Source of the DNA: an uncultured Chromatiaceae bacterium
Lineage (GTDB): Bacteria; Pseudomonadota; Gammaproteobacteria; Tenderiales; Tenderiaceae
Assembly: GCA_945787785.1 (NCBI GenBank)
Contig: CALZIO010000010.1
Span: 1 to 64,000 of the forward strand
Length of the DNA stretch: 64,000 bases
Reading direction: 5' to 3'
Below are positions 38,253-48,690 of the stretch, piece by piece (position 1 is the first letter of the stretch; every line of letters starts with the position of its first letter). The notes below the pieces were generated by a model. It was given only the letters and a program-made list of their open reading frames with translations, was not told the DNA's origin and made no database searches. The position numbers and the translations under genes are program-made.

Positions 38253-40088
38253 TCAACTGGCTCTCACATCAAATTCGACCTGCCATTTAGCGCTGCCATC
38301 GAAAGGAATCGCTTCCAGACATAGCGTGCCGACTTCCGTCACACGCGAGGCCAGTTCGACGGGGACAATTTCCCCGGGTCTGCGGCCTTCAACAGGCAGG
38401 TTGGCCTGAATCTCGGGCAGCTCTTCCAGCTCTTCGGGGTCCCAATGGTCAAGCAAGGTGCCAGCTGCGTCCTCACGGCGCGTGGTCGAGCCAAAGAAAC
38501 GAAAGCGTACCGGCTCGCCGACAATCAAACCAAATTCCTGATTGGGGCCTTTGGCAGCAGAGCCTTCTTCCATACCAAACGGCGCAACACATAAGGCTTG
38601 AATTGGCGGCGCCATACCGGGGATGGCAGGCATCGCACTTTCAATGCCAACATAGTAAGCACTGGCAATACCACCACGGATGCGTACGCCCTTGCCTTGA
38701 CGTACCGAACCATAATAAGCAGCACCTTTGGCCACAGCCAGGTCGAGATCCGTGCCTGCCAATTGTTTGGCCTGCTCTGCACCGGCTTCGTTGAGCCAGT
38801 TATTAATCACCGTCATGACCCGTTCAGCCAGAACCGGTGCTTTTAATACACCGCCATTAAACAGGATGGCAGTTGGTTTGATGAAGTCGCTTTCATTTTG
38901 TCCTAACAGCTCATTGGCTGCGGCTTGTTGACGGCATAGAAACGCAGCCAGGTGGCGCAATATGGCCGGGTCTTGCGCATAAGGCAATCCTATTTGTTTC
39001 AACGCGCCACGCGCTTGTTGGGCTGGATGATCGTAGATGCCGACATGAGGAAAGAAGCCATCGACCAGACTAGCCATCACCTCATCCTTGGTGAGCTCCG
39101 TGCGTAAGGTAGCGCCCAACAGTTTAGAACCTCTGCTCGGTACCACAATCGGTACGTTATGGATGTCAGGGTCGGTAAGCAAGATCTCTTTAGCATCACG
39201 ACAGCTATGGGTAATCGCCATAATCTGCCACGGTGCCAGGGTTTTGCCTTCCTGTTCCAGTTTTGCCTTCACTTGATAGGCGAGGGCCAGGTCCATGTTG
39301 TCGCCACCCAGCAAAATATGATCGCCCACGGCGACACGATTTAAACTTAAATTACCCTCATCTTCCGTCACGGCGACGAGCGAAAGGTCAGTGGTCCCGC
39401 CACCGATATCAACAACCAAAATGATATCGCCGACACTCACCTGGTTACGCCAGCTATCGCTACAGGATTCAAGCCAACTGTAGACAGCCGCCTGAGGTTC
39501 TTCCAACAGGGTCAGGTGTTTGAAGCCAATGCGTTGTGCGGCTTCAGCGGTGAGGTCTCTGGCGGCAGGATCAAATGATGCTGGCACCGTGATGGTTACA
39601 TCCTGATCAATCAGAGGTGTGTCAGGGAAACGATGATCCCAGGCATTGCGCATATGCATCAGGTACTGAAATGTCGCTTCAATAGGCGAGACCTTTGCTA
39701 CTTCTTCCGGGCTGTTCAGCGGCAGGAATGACTCATGACGATCAACGCCACCATGGCATAACCAGCTCTTGGCACTGGACACCAGGCGGATTGGCGTCTT
39801 ACTGCCCAGCTCGCGCGCCAGTGTGCCGGCAATGGTATCGGGGTGTGCATTCCAGGGCAGCGCAACATCGCCTTCCGCCAATTCAGCTTCATGGGCCTGA
39901 TAGATAAACGAGGGCAGTTGCGATTTTTCTTCTACACTGCCTGGCGTGGTTAATTGCGGAATAGGCATTACATAATGTGGTGCAGGCTCCTGATCCGAAT
40001 GCAATTCGACATAAGACAAGACACAGTGCGTCGTGCCCAGATCGATACCCACTGCATAATGTGCTGTATGGTTGTATTCTTGATTCAT
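38253..40088 (-). CDS. Hsp70 family protein
   Basis: 611 aa; YAVGIDLGTTHCVLSYVEL, LLEEPQAAVYSWL, ILVVDIGGGTTDLSLVAV. Confidence 0.93.
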   Translation of the reverse strand: MNQEYNHTAHYAVGIDLGTTHCVLSYVELHSDQEPAPHYVMPIPQLTTPGSVEEKSQLPSFIYQAHEAELAEGDVALPWNAHPDTIAGTLARELGSKTPIRLVSSAKSWLCHGGVDRHESFLPLNSPEEVAKVSPIEATFQYLMHMRNAWDHRFPDTPLIDQDVTITVPASFDPAARDLTAEAAQRIGFKHLTLLEEPQAAVYSWLESCSDSWRNQVSVGDIILVVDIGGGTTDLSLVAVTEDEGNLSLNRVAVGDHILLGGDNMDLALAYQVKAKLEQEGKTLAPWQIMAITHSCRDAKEILLTDPDIHNVPIVVPSRGSKLLGATLRTELTKDEVMASLVDGFFPHVGIYDHPAQQARGALKQIGLPYAQDPAILRHLAAFLCRQQAAANELLGQNESDFIKPTAILFNGGVLKAPVLAERVMTVINNWLNEAGAEQAKQLAGTDLDLAVAKGAAYYGSVRQGKGVRIRGGIASAYYVGIESAMPAIPGMAPPIQALCVAPFGMEEGSAAKGPNQEFGLIVGEPVRFRFFGSTTRREDAAGTLLDHWDPEELEELPEIQANLPVEGRRPGEIVPVELASRVTEVGTLCLEAIPFDGSAKWQVEFDVRAS

Positions 40089-40666
40089 TACAGTTCAACC
40101 TCCGCAGCAGCAACAATATGCGTGTCGTGCCCTTCGGCCAGTTTAGGTAGTTTGACCTCGGCCACTTTCCAGCCGCGATGTACCAGGGTGCCGTTAAACG
40201 GCGCTTGACCGACGACATTACCTGTCAGGCGAACCGTGGTGGCATCAAAGCCTTCCGGCAGAGTGATGCGGCTCTCTTCTTGTTCGTCCCGCACAGCCTC
40301 TAACGAAAAATACTCTTTCAAAACCTTTTGTCCGCCTTCATGCACCACGCGTGCTGCTGCGCCAACATCGGCATCTGAAAAACCAGTCAGGTCTTCCTGG
40401 ACGAAATCAATGAATCTCGCTTCCTGTTGTAACAGGGCCAGCAGTTGCAATGCCGCATCCGGGCTGGTGCTTTTTAGTTGTGATACTGGTTGAGGTTTTG
40501 CCGCCGCTTCTGGTGCTGCCGGCATCTCAGCTTGTGTTTCCGCCGGCGCGGCTGTTTTGTTACCGCCCTTAACCAGAAACAGGATAAAGAATACCAGCGC
40601 GATTGCCCCCAGACCGGCATGGAGCAAATCAATAGTGGCCGGCATTGCCGTTAAATCAATGTTCAT
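40088..40666 (-). CDS. DUF2760 domain-containing protein
   Basis: 192 aa; N-terminal TM; ALQLLALLQQEARFIDFVQEDLTGFSDADVGAAARVVHEG; overlaps the Hsp70 start. Confidence 0.9.
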   Translation of the reverse strand: MNIDLTAMPATIDLLHAGLGAIALVFFILFLVKGGNKTAAPAETQAEMPAAPEAAAKPQPVSQLKSTSPDAALQLLALLQQEARFIDFVQEDLTGFSDADVGAAARVVHEGGQKVLKEYFSLEAVRDEQEESRITLPEGFDATTVRLTGNVVGQAPFNGTLVHRGWKVAEVKLPKLAEGHDTHIVAAAEVEL

Positions 40667-40736
40667 CGTTGCTTTCTCTTCGTTTTAATAGAATGTGTGG
40701 CACCGTATTGGTGCCTGCTAGTTGTTTGTAAATTAA

Positions 40737-40879
40737 GGTGCCTCTGAAATAAGCATTATTGAGTCATTTCAGCATGGTCCCGGTGTTTGCCGGGAGCGGT
40801 CCAGTTTTTTCATAATTTTACTGGATTCTGTTTTTCGCGTGTGCCCTTTGGGAGCCAGAATGACCTGCTCAGATCTCCC
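40737..40879 (-). mobile_element. MITE-like element copy A (143 bp)
   Basis: Flanked by TTAA (40733-40736 and 40880-40883); its reverse complement matches the 56539-56680 element along the whole length. Confidence 0.75.
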
Positions 40880-41108
40880 TTAATGAGGTCAAATTTGTGT
40901 TTTTCAAGCTGTAAGCTTGGCTGAGAATAAAAAAATATAATCTGCGTGACGTTAGCGCTAAAAGTTCATGGTTATTGAACGGCTGTTAGCTTCACATTTC
41001 TTCTTGATCTCTGGGGAATATTGCTGATACACCCGCCTACGCGACAGCAATAATGTCGCAAGCACGACAATATTAGCTTAACGCTGGTCGCCCACTGAGG
41101 CCTGCGGA

Positions 41109-41291
41109 TCAATTCTCGGTCGTCTCATCCGTCACATCCTCAGGCGGTTGGGTTATGCCTTCCTCCTGGACTACATCTTCCTCAGATGGTGGTTTCTGTG
41201 CTTCAGCTTTCAGGCGCCGCTTTTCTTCCTTCTTTTGTTTCTTGGCGATATCTCTTTGACGCTTGGCGAATGCATAATTGGGTTTGGCCAT
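41109..41291 (-). CDS. Small Lys/Glu-rich hypothetical protein
   Basis: MAKPNYAFAKRQRDIAKKQKKEEKRRLKAEAQKPPSEEDVVQEEG..., 60 aa. Confidence 0.65.
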   Translation of the reverse strand: MAKPNYAFAKRQRDIAKKQKKEEKRRLKAEAQKPPSEEDVVQEEGITQPPEDVTDETTEN

Positions 41292-41548
41292 TTGCAGTCC
41301 TTTATGGTTGGATTCGGGGTGAACGTTGATTATCAGAGTAACTCTTTTTGCTACGGATTGTCTTTACAACCTGCAACGCTCAGGAGTTGATCAAATGGAA
41401 ACGCTGACACCTAATAGTTAATGCGGAGCCATCGGCCCTTTTTTACAAAAAACAAAGACAGTGTGACGGCAAGGCAAACCACTACCAATCAATGAGTTGC
41501 TGGCAAATCATGATTTACTGCTTCAATTGAATTGTCCACTGTCCAGCC

Positions 41549-41576
41549 AAAAAAAAGCCCTGCTTTACAGCAGGGC
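41549..41576 (-). terminator. Rho-independent terminator of the cold-shock gene
   Basis: Reverse strand GCCCTGC-tgtaaa-GCAGGGC followed by a T-run, immediately downstream of csp. Confidence 0.85.
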
Positions 41577-41598
41577 CTTATTCTAGACAAGAATTGCC

Positions 41599-41802
41599 TT
41601 ATTGCGGAACAACGTTTACCGCGCTTGGACCTTTCTGACCAGCTTCTGTATCGAAAGATACAGTTTGTCCTTCGGCCAATGATTTGAAACCACTGCTTTG
41701 GATAGCGGAATGATGTACGAAAACATCGGCGCTACCATCTGCTGGCGTAATAAATCCAAAACCCTTGCTATCGTTGAACCACTTTACTGTACCTGTAGCC
41801 AT
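41599..41802 (-). CDS. Cold-shock domain protein (CspA family)
   Basis: [67 protein letters not shown]; track ORF has an upstream extension to 41841. Confidence 0.97.
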   Translation of the reverse strand: MATGTVKWFNDSKGFGFITPADGSADVFVHHSAIQSSGFKSLAEGQTVSFDTEAGQKGPSAVNVVPQ

Positions 41803-42070
41803 TCTGGTTACCTCTATGATTAATGAAAAATGTATTAGCATGCAGGTTGCTACTGAGTAATCACGGAAGAGATGACGCTTGGTGCTGCGAGGAACTACCG
41901 GAAATGCTACGTGACAAAATCTGCAACTAGGGCAATCCTATACTATGCCAAACGAATAATCCAGGTGTTTTCTATTCTATTTCACAACTCGCGGGCGTGA
42001 CATTCACATCAAAATCCGTACCCTAATGGACTATTAGAAAATCATTATTTATCACATCGGAGCACACCCC

Positions 42071-42616
42071 ATGGGAAACTCACTATTCGACCAGCTTAAA
42101 AAGAGTGGCCTGGTTGATAAAAACAAGGCGCAAAAGGTCAAGCACAGCCAATATAAAAACAAAAAGCAGAAGACCAAAAAGGGCGCAGCCGCTGAGATAG
42201 ACGAAGCCAAGTTACAGGCTCAAAAGGCCCATGCCGAAAAAGTCGAGCGCGACCGCCAGCTTAATCAGCAGCGACAACAAGAGGCGGAGCGCAAAGCCAT
42301 CGCCGCCCAGATTAAACAGCTCATTGAGACCAGCAAAGTTGAAGATCGTGACGGCGAAGTTGTTTACAACTTTAGTGACGCCAATGTGGTTAAACGCATT
42401 TACGTCTCCGAACAGGTACACAAACACATCACTACCGGTCGTCTGGCAATTGCCAAACTGGGTGAAGGCTACGAACTGGTGCCTGCGCCCGTGGCGGAAA
42501 AAATCAAACAGCGCGATGAGCAGTGCATCATCATGTGTGAGCAGACATCTGAGCCAGAGCTGGACGCAGATGATCCATACGCTGACTATAAGATCCCGGA
42601 TGATTTAATGTGGTAA
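42071..42616 (+). CDS. DUF2058 domain-containing protein (YaiL-like)
   Basis: MGNSLFDQLKKSGLVDKNKAQKVKHSQYKNKKQKTKKG...YNFSDANVVKRIYVSEQVHKHITTGRLAIAKLGEGYELVP. Confidence 0.92.
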   Translation: MGNSLFDQLKKSGLVDKNKAQKVKHSQYKNKKQKTKKGAAAEIDEAKLQAQKAHAEKVERDRQLNQQRQQEAERKAIAAQIKQLIETSKVEDRDGEVVYNFSDANVVKRIYVSEQVHKHITTGRLAIAKLGEGYELVPAPVAEKIKQRDEQCIIMCEQTSEPELDADDPYADYKIPDDLMW

Positions 42617-42804
42617 TGGGGGATAACTTCAAATCCAAGCGATAGAGTTCAGTCTCTTGTTTCATGCTACTTAAGCAATTTCTAAATAGCGACGCTTAAT
42701 TTGAATCACCCTGGACGGGGAAAAACCCGTATTCAGGTAGTGAAGAATTAGTTGAAGATTAAGATGTCATATCTTCAATAGGTCAAAAAACGGAGGGTAG
42801 GACA

Positions 42805-43716
42805 ATGATAAAAAGCTTGCTCATAAGTTTTATTCTGATGCTGATACCGCTCCAGTTTTGTCTGGCGAGTAGCTGGACATCACACCAACCGATGCCGACA
42901 CCACGTTCGGAATTACCTGCCACAGTGATTAACGGAAAAATTTATCTGCCGGGTGGCTTTGGCGGTATGAATTTACTTGAGGTGTATGACCCCGGTACTG
43001 ACCGTTGGCAAGCGTTATCGTCATTACCGTCAAGACGTCATCACGCCATGGCAACTGCGTATGATGGACACCTGTATATCTTCGGCGGTGCTAATTTTCT
43101 GTGGCGACCTACCAACACAGTGTGGTTGTATGATCCCGACACAAACAACTGGGATGAGCTGGCACCAATGCCGGAAAAACGGTATGCCGGTGCAGCAGTG
43201 ACACTGGGTGATTCTATTTATATTGTCGGCGGCGTAGGTGGAACATCGCAGCTACTGCGCTATGATCCAGCAATTAACCAATGGCAAAAACTCGCGGCAC
43301 TCAATGTAGCGCGCGAACATACCGCCGCAGTCGTATTCGATGATTTGATTTATGCGCTTGCCGGTCGCTGGGAAGGCGAGGGTGAACGTGCTTCAGTCGA
43401 GGTTTATGATCCCAACAAGAATCAATGGACAATTCGCGCCTCAATGCAAGCCATACGCGGCGGTCACGGTGCAGTGGCACATGGCGGCAGGATTTATGTA
43501 TTCGGTGGTGAAGTTATCTCCTCAGGCATGGATACGCTCACCAGCGTCGAAGTGTATGATCCAGACACCGACACCTGGGCAAGCGGACCGGAGTTACCCG
43601 TGTCCTTACATGGTGTGCCTGCCGCCGTTGTTGGTCAGAGTATCTATGTTATTGGCGGATCAGATAAAGCAGCCGCGGCCGAAAACCACGGCCGCGTGCT
43701 AAGCTGGCAACCCTAA
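42805..43716 (+). CDS. Exported Kelch-repeat protein
   Basis: Signal peptide; repeated (Y)DP-x-W...MP...R...AAV...IYVxGG units, about six blades. Confidence 0.93.
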   Translation: MIKSLLISFILMLIPLQFCLASSWTSHQPMPTPRSELPATVINGKIYLPGGFGGMNLLEVYDPGTDRWQALSSLPSRRHHAMATAYDGHLYIFGGANFLWRPTNTVWLYDPDTNNWDELAPMPEKRYAGAAVTLGDSIYIVGGVGGTSQLLRYDPAINQWQKLAALNVAREHTAAVVFDDLIYALAGRWEGEGERASVEVYDPNKNQWTIRASMQAIRGGHGAVAHGGRIYVFGGEVISSGMDTLTSVEVYDPDTDTWASGPELPVSLHGVPAAVVGQSIYVIGGSDKAAAAENHGRVLSWQP

Positions 43717-43732
43717 GTGGATTAGTGTTTTG

Positions 43733-43906
43733 TTACTCTTCCAGCACTGCCTCAGGGGCAAGGATACGGTCTTTGTACAACACGGCCAAAGGTGTCCATA
43801 CCTCCTGGAATAACAAATCCTCTTTAACCGGATCAGAATCAGCTGATTCAATAATATCGATCGCACGACGGTAGAGATATTCTTCCTCTTCCAGTTTTGT
43901 GGCCAT
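43733..43906 (-). CDS. Small acidic conserved-type protein, 57 aa
   Basis: MATKLEEEEYLYRRAIDIIESADSDPVKEDLLFQEVWTPLAVLYKDRILAPEAVLEE*; below the track length cutoff; preferred over the overlapping 43699-43965 ORF. Confidence 0.6.
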   Translation of the reverse strand: MATKLEEEEYLYRRAIDIIESADSDPVKEDLLFQEVWTPLAVLYKDRILAPEAVLEE

Positions 43907-44007
43907 TTCAATTCCTCCGTTGAAGTTGAAAAGCGATACAGCAATTCTATTATTAAGTGTAGCAAAAGATAAAGATTGCTACCTGCTTAGAACAGCTGGC
44001 TGTCTGA

Positions 44008-45390
44008 CTATATCTGCCTGACCCGAAACGAACGGCCTTTCAATTTGCCTTTGGATAATTTATTAAGCGCGGCTTTTTTCGCATCCCGACTCACCGCCAC
44101 GTACGCCCAGTTATCAAAAATCTGAATCTTACCGACCTGTTTTCCGGCAATGCCGTTTTCCCCGGTGAGTGCGCCGAGAATGTCACCGGGCCTCACTTTT
44201 TGCTTTTTGCCACCGTCAATTTGCAGTGTGATCATGGGCGGTTGATAGGTGGCTTGTTCCAGTACGTTGTAGGGTGGCAGGGGTTGGCTATCAAAGGTCT
44301 GATCAAGGAAGGCCTCCAGCCGGGCAATTTTGTAATCTTCTTTTTCGTAATACAAGGTGCAGGCAATGCCCTTGCTGCCCGCTCGCCCGGTGCGCCCGAT
44401 ACGGTGAATATACACTTCAGAATCACGGGCGATGTCGTAGTTAATCACCGCATCCAGGGCATCAATGTCCAGGCCCCGGGAAGCCACATCAGTGGCGACC
44501 AATACGGACACACTTTTATTGGCAAACCGCACCAGGGTTTGATCGCGATCGCGTTGTTCCAGATCACCATGTAAACCCAGGGCACTAAAGCCGTGGTCGC
44601 CTAACGCGTTGGCCACGTCCTGGGTTTCCTGTTTGGTATTGCAGAACACCACTGCGGATTCGGGACGATAATGCATAAGCAGCAGGCGTAAGGCGGTCAG
44701 GCGCTCCACGTCGTCATCAAGTTTAAACAAATATTGCTGAATGCTGGTGTCGTCATGGGTCGCGGCCACTTGCACAATCACCGGTTTGACCATGATGCGA
44801 TTGGCAATAGACTGTATCTGATCAGGAAAGGTGGCGCTGAATAACAGGGTTTGGCGCTGCTGCGGGATGTGCTCAATAATTGCATCCAGTGCTGGCTGAA
44901 ACCCCATGTCGAGCATGCGATCCGCTTCATCAAGCACCAGCGTATTAACACTATCCAACTTCAGCGTGCCTCTGTTCAAGTGGTCTTCAACACGTCCTGG
45001 TGTGCCTACTATCACGTGCGCCCCATGTTCCAGCGAGCCAACTTGGGGCCCGAAAGGCACGCCACCGCAAATGGTGAGCACCTTGATGTTATGAATGGTG
45101 CGCGCCAGTTTACGAATTTCTTTGGCAACCTGATCAGCCAGCTCGCGCGTCGGGCACAGCACCAGCGATTGCACACGAAAGCGCTTAACATCGAGCTTTT
45201 CCAGCAGGCCAAGACTAAACGCCGCGGTTTTCCCCGACCCTGTCTTCCCCTGAGCAATCACATCCTTGCCCTCCAGAATAGGAGGCAAACTCTGCGCCTG
45301 AATCGGCGTCATGGCCTCGTAATCAAGCGAGGCAATATTCTCCAGCAACGCGGGGTGCAGCTTAAGGGATGAGAAGGGCGTTTGGCTCAA
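44008..45390 (-). CDS. dbpA: ATP-dependent RNA helicase DbpA
   Basis: 460 aa; AQGKTGSGKTAAF, VLDEADRMLD, LLFSATFP, HRIGRTGRAG; C-terminal DbpA-type RNA-binding domain. Confidence 0.95.
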   Translation of the reverse strand: MSQTPFSSLKLHPALLENIASLDYEAMTPIQAQSLPPILEGKDVIAQGKTGSGKTAAFSLGLLEKLDVKRFRVQSLVLCPTRELADQVAKEIRKLARTIHNIKVLTICGGVPFGPQVGSLEHGAHVIVGTPGRVEDHLNRGTLKLDSVNTLVLDEADRMLDMGFQPALDAIIEHIPQQRQTLLFSATFPDQIQSIANRIMVKPVIVQVAATHDDTSIQQYLFKLDDDVERLTALRLLLMHYRPESAVVFCNTKQETQDVANALGDHGFSALGLHGDLEQRDRDQTLVRFANKSVSVLVATDVASRGLDIDALDAVINYDIARDSEVYIHRIGRTGRAGSKGIACTLYYEKEDYKIARLEAFLDQTFDSQPLPPYNVLEQATYQPPMITLQIDGGKKQKVRPGDILGALTGENGIAGKQVGKIQIFDNWAYVAVSRDAKKAALNKLSKGKLKGRSFRVRQI

Positions 45391-45648
45391 AGTGTGTGTC
45401 CTATAATTTCTGGGGGTATTTGATTGTAATGCATCATACGCTAACGGCTTTGATCTATCTGCAACAATAAAGCCTTGGCGGGTATTATTTGTCCAGTTTA
45501 TATGTCATTTTTGCTGTTTGGATTTTGGGGCTATTCTAAATACTGTCGTCGGTAACAAATAAATCACAAGTCGGTGATGGAAGTTACCTTAGCCTGGAAT
45601 CGCTAGTGATATAAAAATAAATCGCCAGAAACATTAGGGAGGATAGTG

Positions 45649-47097
45649 ATGGAAAACGTGCTTGATACATCCATGGATAATAATGACACCAAAGCAGAAA
45701 GCACTGAATTGGCAGCAGCGATTAAGCGCTATGAAGATGCCTTGCATGTGGTGGAGAAAAACAAAGCTCGTAGCGACAAAAGTCAGATTTTAGCGCTGCT
45801 GGTAGCACGGGATGAGTTAGAAAATCTTTTTACCTTAAAAGAAAAACCCGACGATAAAGAATTTTCTCAATTGTTCACTATCGATCAACAAGTGGTTGAA
45901 CTGGATATACGTTTACGCCGCCTGGAAGACGTGATCGCCTCAACGATCAGCATCGATAAATGGAAGCTGCGCCTTAATCGCGACGATGAAAAACATTGGT
46001 GGTGGCAGTTTGAACCCCCCCGCCATGTAGATACCTGGGACCGACTAGACTGGCTATGGGATATGCTTACCCTGGGCACGCTGGCCGTGGCCGCCAGTTT
46101 TATGGTGAGCATAATATCAGCATTGTCAGTGGGAAGTCTTACCGTGGCTTCGACATTATCCACCATCGCCCAGGTCGGTGGTTTGGCTATTGTCAGCCAA
46201 GGTGCACTCACTGAAAATGGGCAGCAAAAAGTGCGCGATTTTATGAATCGTTTTCGCATACCTTCACGCTTTCAAAGTGAATTCATGTTGCTGTTAGCAT
46301 TATTGTTACTGGGGACAGTGTATGGCACCCATATGTCTCTGAATGATCTCTACCTTGAAGATGGCCGCGAGGCCTATCAACAAGGTGACTTGGGTGACGC
46401 CGAGACCATCTTTATGCGTGGCTTGGAAATTGAGCCCGACAATTCCACCTATAACGCAGAACTGGGGCGTATTTACGAATCCTTGGGTGCATTGGATAAG
46501 GCTATCGAACAGTATTATTACAACGCACAATCCGGCGGTGTGAAGGGTATTAACGATTTAGGTCGCGCCTATATTAATTGGGTTAATCCCGCGACCAAAA
46601 ATAATGACCCTTCGCTGGCTGAAGCTTATTTGCTGCTGGCCTTGCAACGGGCAAATACGCAGGACCCACCTAATAATGACTTGCTTTACCAGGTCAACCG
46701 CAACCTCGGTTGGACACTGTTAAAACAGAAAAAATACGACGCGGCCGAACGCTATTTAAAAACGGCGATCACCCTGGATGAAAGTATTACCATGAATCAG
46801 ATTGGTGGTGGCATGGCCTATTGCTTTCTCGGCATGGTCTACGAGCAACAGGGAAAACTGGCACAGGCGCGCAGCAATTGGTCGAATTGCGTACAAAAAG
46901 CCCGGCCCGAGACTATCCATGAGTATCGTTGGTTTAGCGAAGTGAATAAAAATGACATCGCCGCTTGTATTAATACCAGCAAGATTGTGTCGGGGTTAGA
47001 TGAAACACAGTTTGAGGATAAGTTTCGAGCGGATTGCAGTGTGTTGATTACGGCCAGCTATCCGTTGGCTGAGGCTCGGGTGGCAGCACGGGAATAG
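45649..47097 (+). CDS. Membrane-anchored TPR protein
   Basis: Two hydrophobic segments then TPR-like repeats (GREAYQQGDLGDAETIFMRGLEIEPDNSTYNAELGRIYESLGALDKAIEQYYYNA). Confidence 0.8.
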   Translation: MENVLDTSMDNNDTKAESTELAAAIKRYEDALHVVEKNKARSDKSQILALLVARDELENLFTLKEKPDDKEFSQLFTIDQQVVELDIRLRRLEDVIASTISIDKWKLRLNRDDEKHWWWQFEPPRHVDTWDRLDWLWDMLTLGTLAVAASFMVSIISALSVGSLTVASTLSTIAQVGGLAIVSQGALTENGQQKVRDFMNRFRIPSRFQSEFMLLLALLLLGTVYGTHMSLNDLYLEDGREAYQQGDLGDAETIFMRGLEIEPDNSTYNAELGRIYESLGALDKAIEQYYYNAQSGGVKGINDLGRAYINWVNPATKNNDPSLAEAYLLLALQRANTQDPPNNDLLYQVNRNLGWTLLKQKKYDAAERYLKTAITLDESITMNQIGGGMAYCFLGMVYEQQGKLAQARSNWSNCVQKARPETIHEYRWFSEVNKNDIAACINTSKIVSGLDETQFEDKFRADCSVLITASYPLAEARVAARE

Positions 47098-47254
47098 GGC
47101 GGGTTAGCTTATTTCGAAAAGCTAATTCGGCCGGGATTTTTCATAGTGCGCCCTTGTGCGCATGGTGGCTGCCATTGGCCCAAAGGTCAGAGTTGCTTGA
47201 TTCGTATCATCTCCCCCATAATTGCCGCACTTTTCCTCACAACCCGAGGCTCTC

Positions 47255-47515
47255 ATGCCAAACAACAAAATCTATCTAAGTAACCTCAATAAGAGCGTGA
47301 CGGACGCCCAGCTTAAAGAGCACTTTGCTGAGTACGGTGAAATCACCGCGGTACAACTGCCAACCGACCGGAAAAGCAACGAACCCAAAGGCTATGCCTT
47401 TATCGCCTTTGCCGAGGAGGTCTCAGCAAAAAAAGCCCTGGCACAAGACGGCAAGCCATTTCTTGGCAAAGCAATCACCGTGCAAATTGCCACCGAAAAA
47501 CGCCAGAACAAATAG
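47255..47515 (+). CDS. RRM-domain RNA-binding protein
   Basis: NKIYLSNLNKSVTDAQLKEHFAEYGEITAVQLPTDRKSNEPKGYAFIAF (RNP-2 and RNP-1); start at MPNNK. Confidence 0.92.
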   Translation: MPNNKIYLSNLNKSVTDAQLKEHFAEYGEITAVQLPTDRKSNEPKGYAFIAFAEEVSAKKALAQDGKPFLGKAITVQIATEKRQNK

Positions 47516-47523
47516 ACACCACA

Positions 47524-47748
47524 ATGACCAATAACGAAATCATCAAAAAACTGCGTATCGCCCTCGACCTGAAAGAACTCGACATGATTGAGATCTTTGA
47601 ACACTCCGGTTATGAGATCAAAAAATCAGAGTTATCTGCCATCTTCCGAAAAGAAGGGCATAAAAACTATCGTGAATGCAGTGATCTGCTGCTCAACCAT
47701 TTTTTGAATGGTTACATCATCTACAAACGGGGCATCGAAGAAGAGTAG
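47524..47748 (+). CDS. DUF1456 (YehS-like) protein, single-repeat form
   Basis: EIIKKLRIALDLKELDMIEIFEHSGYEIKKSELSAIFRKEGHKNYRECSDLLLNHFLNG matches the C-terminal half of YehS. Confidence 0.85.
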   Translation: MTNNEIIKKLRIALDLKELDMIEIFEHSGYEIKKSELSAIFRKEGHKNYRECSDLLLNHFLNGYIIYKRGIEEE

Positions 47749-47754
47749 ATTCCA

Positions 47755-48426
47755 ATGAGACCCTGGGAACTCATCGATAGCGCAGCCGTGCCCGACGAGG
47801 GCAAAGACTTGCGTCTTTACCGCCGCGGTGAAGAGTTCTCCATCAAAGCCGGTTACAGCGAATTGATGAACAGCCGCGTTCACGGTTCAGAAGACGCACT
47901 GGCAGAGCTGGCCTGCCAACGCATTGCTAATCGTCCACAAGCCCGGGTGCTAATCGGTGGCTTAGGTATGGGCTTCACCCTGGCCGCCGCATTGCAACAG
48001 CTCGGACCAAATGCTGAAATTATCGTGGCAGAATTGGTACCAGCGGTAGTGGCATGGAACCGTGGACCGTTGTCATCACTTGCCGGCCATCCGTTGGACG
48101 ATGCACGGGTAACGGTGCATGAAGGCGACGTCGCTCAACTCATCCGCTCACAACGAGCAGCGTATGATGCCATCCTGCTCGATGTAGATAACGGCCCCGA
48201 AGGACTCACCTGCAAAGAAAATGACAGCCTTTACAGCCCGGCCGGGCTGGGCGCCGCCTCGGCAGCACTACGACCCGGGGGCGTGTTTGGGGTCTGGTCG
48301 ATCAGCCCCGATCAGGCGTTTACCAAACGGCTGCGCCGCTCAGGTTTCACCGTGGAAGAGATTCGGGTTCGCGCCCGTGGCAGCCATGGTGGCGGGCGGC
48401 ATATGATTTGGCTCGGTGTTAACTAA
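47755..48426 (+). CDS. Spermidine synthase-like SAM-dependent methyltransferase family protein
   Basis: VLIGGLGMGFTLAAALQQLGPNAEIIVAELVPAVVAWNRGPL...YDAILLDVDNGPEGL. Confidence 0.88.
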   Translation: MRPWELIDSAAVPDEGKDLRLYRRGEEFSIKAGYSELMNSRVHGSEDALAELACQRIANRPQARVLIGGLGMGFTLAAALQQLGPNAEIIVAELVPAVVAWNRGPLSSLAGHPLDDARVTVHEGDVAQLIRSQRAAYDAILLDVDNGPEGLTCKENDSLYSPAGLGAASAALRPGGVFGVWSISPDQAFTKRLRRSGFTVEEIRVRARGSHGGGRHMIWLGVN

Positions 48427-48550
48427 TCATAATAAATCTCGGGCGCCATTGCACTGCTGGTGGCGCAAAGCGACCCAGCCCACAAAGTGCTGATGATCCA
48501 CTTGATAATGAATTTGAAAAGGAATTAGATCGAACTTCTTCCCGCCCGAA

Positions 48551-48690
48551 CACCACTCCGTCATACCGGACTTGATCCGGTATCCAGTAGGCGTGCAGCG
48601 CCACAACCAAAACAAGCAAGCACCACGCCGTCATACCGGACTTGATCCGGTATCCAGCAGGTGTGCAACGCCACAACCAAAACAAGCAAA
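48551..48690. repeat. Two tandem 70-bp repeats
   Basis: CACCAC[t/g]CCGTCATACCGGACTTGATCCGGTATCCAG[t/c]AGG... repeated at offset 70, each with the palindromic core ATACCGGACTTGATCCGGTAT. Confidence 0.8.

Noticed and set aside
43699-43965. - strand 88-aa ORF
   Set aside because: The overlapping 57-aa frame (43733-43906) has a better start and protein-like acidic composition.
44851-45372. + strand 173-aa ORF
   Set aside because: Antisense to dbpA; no recognisable domain.
48551-48690. Tandem repeats considered as a CRISPR array
   Set aside because: Whole 70-bp units are repeated including the would-be spacer, only two copies, and no cas genes.
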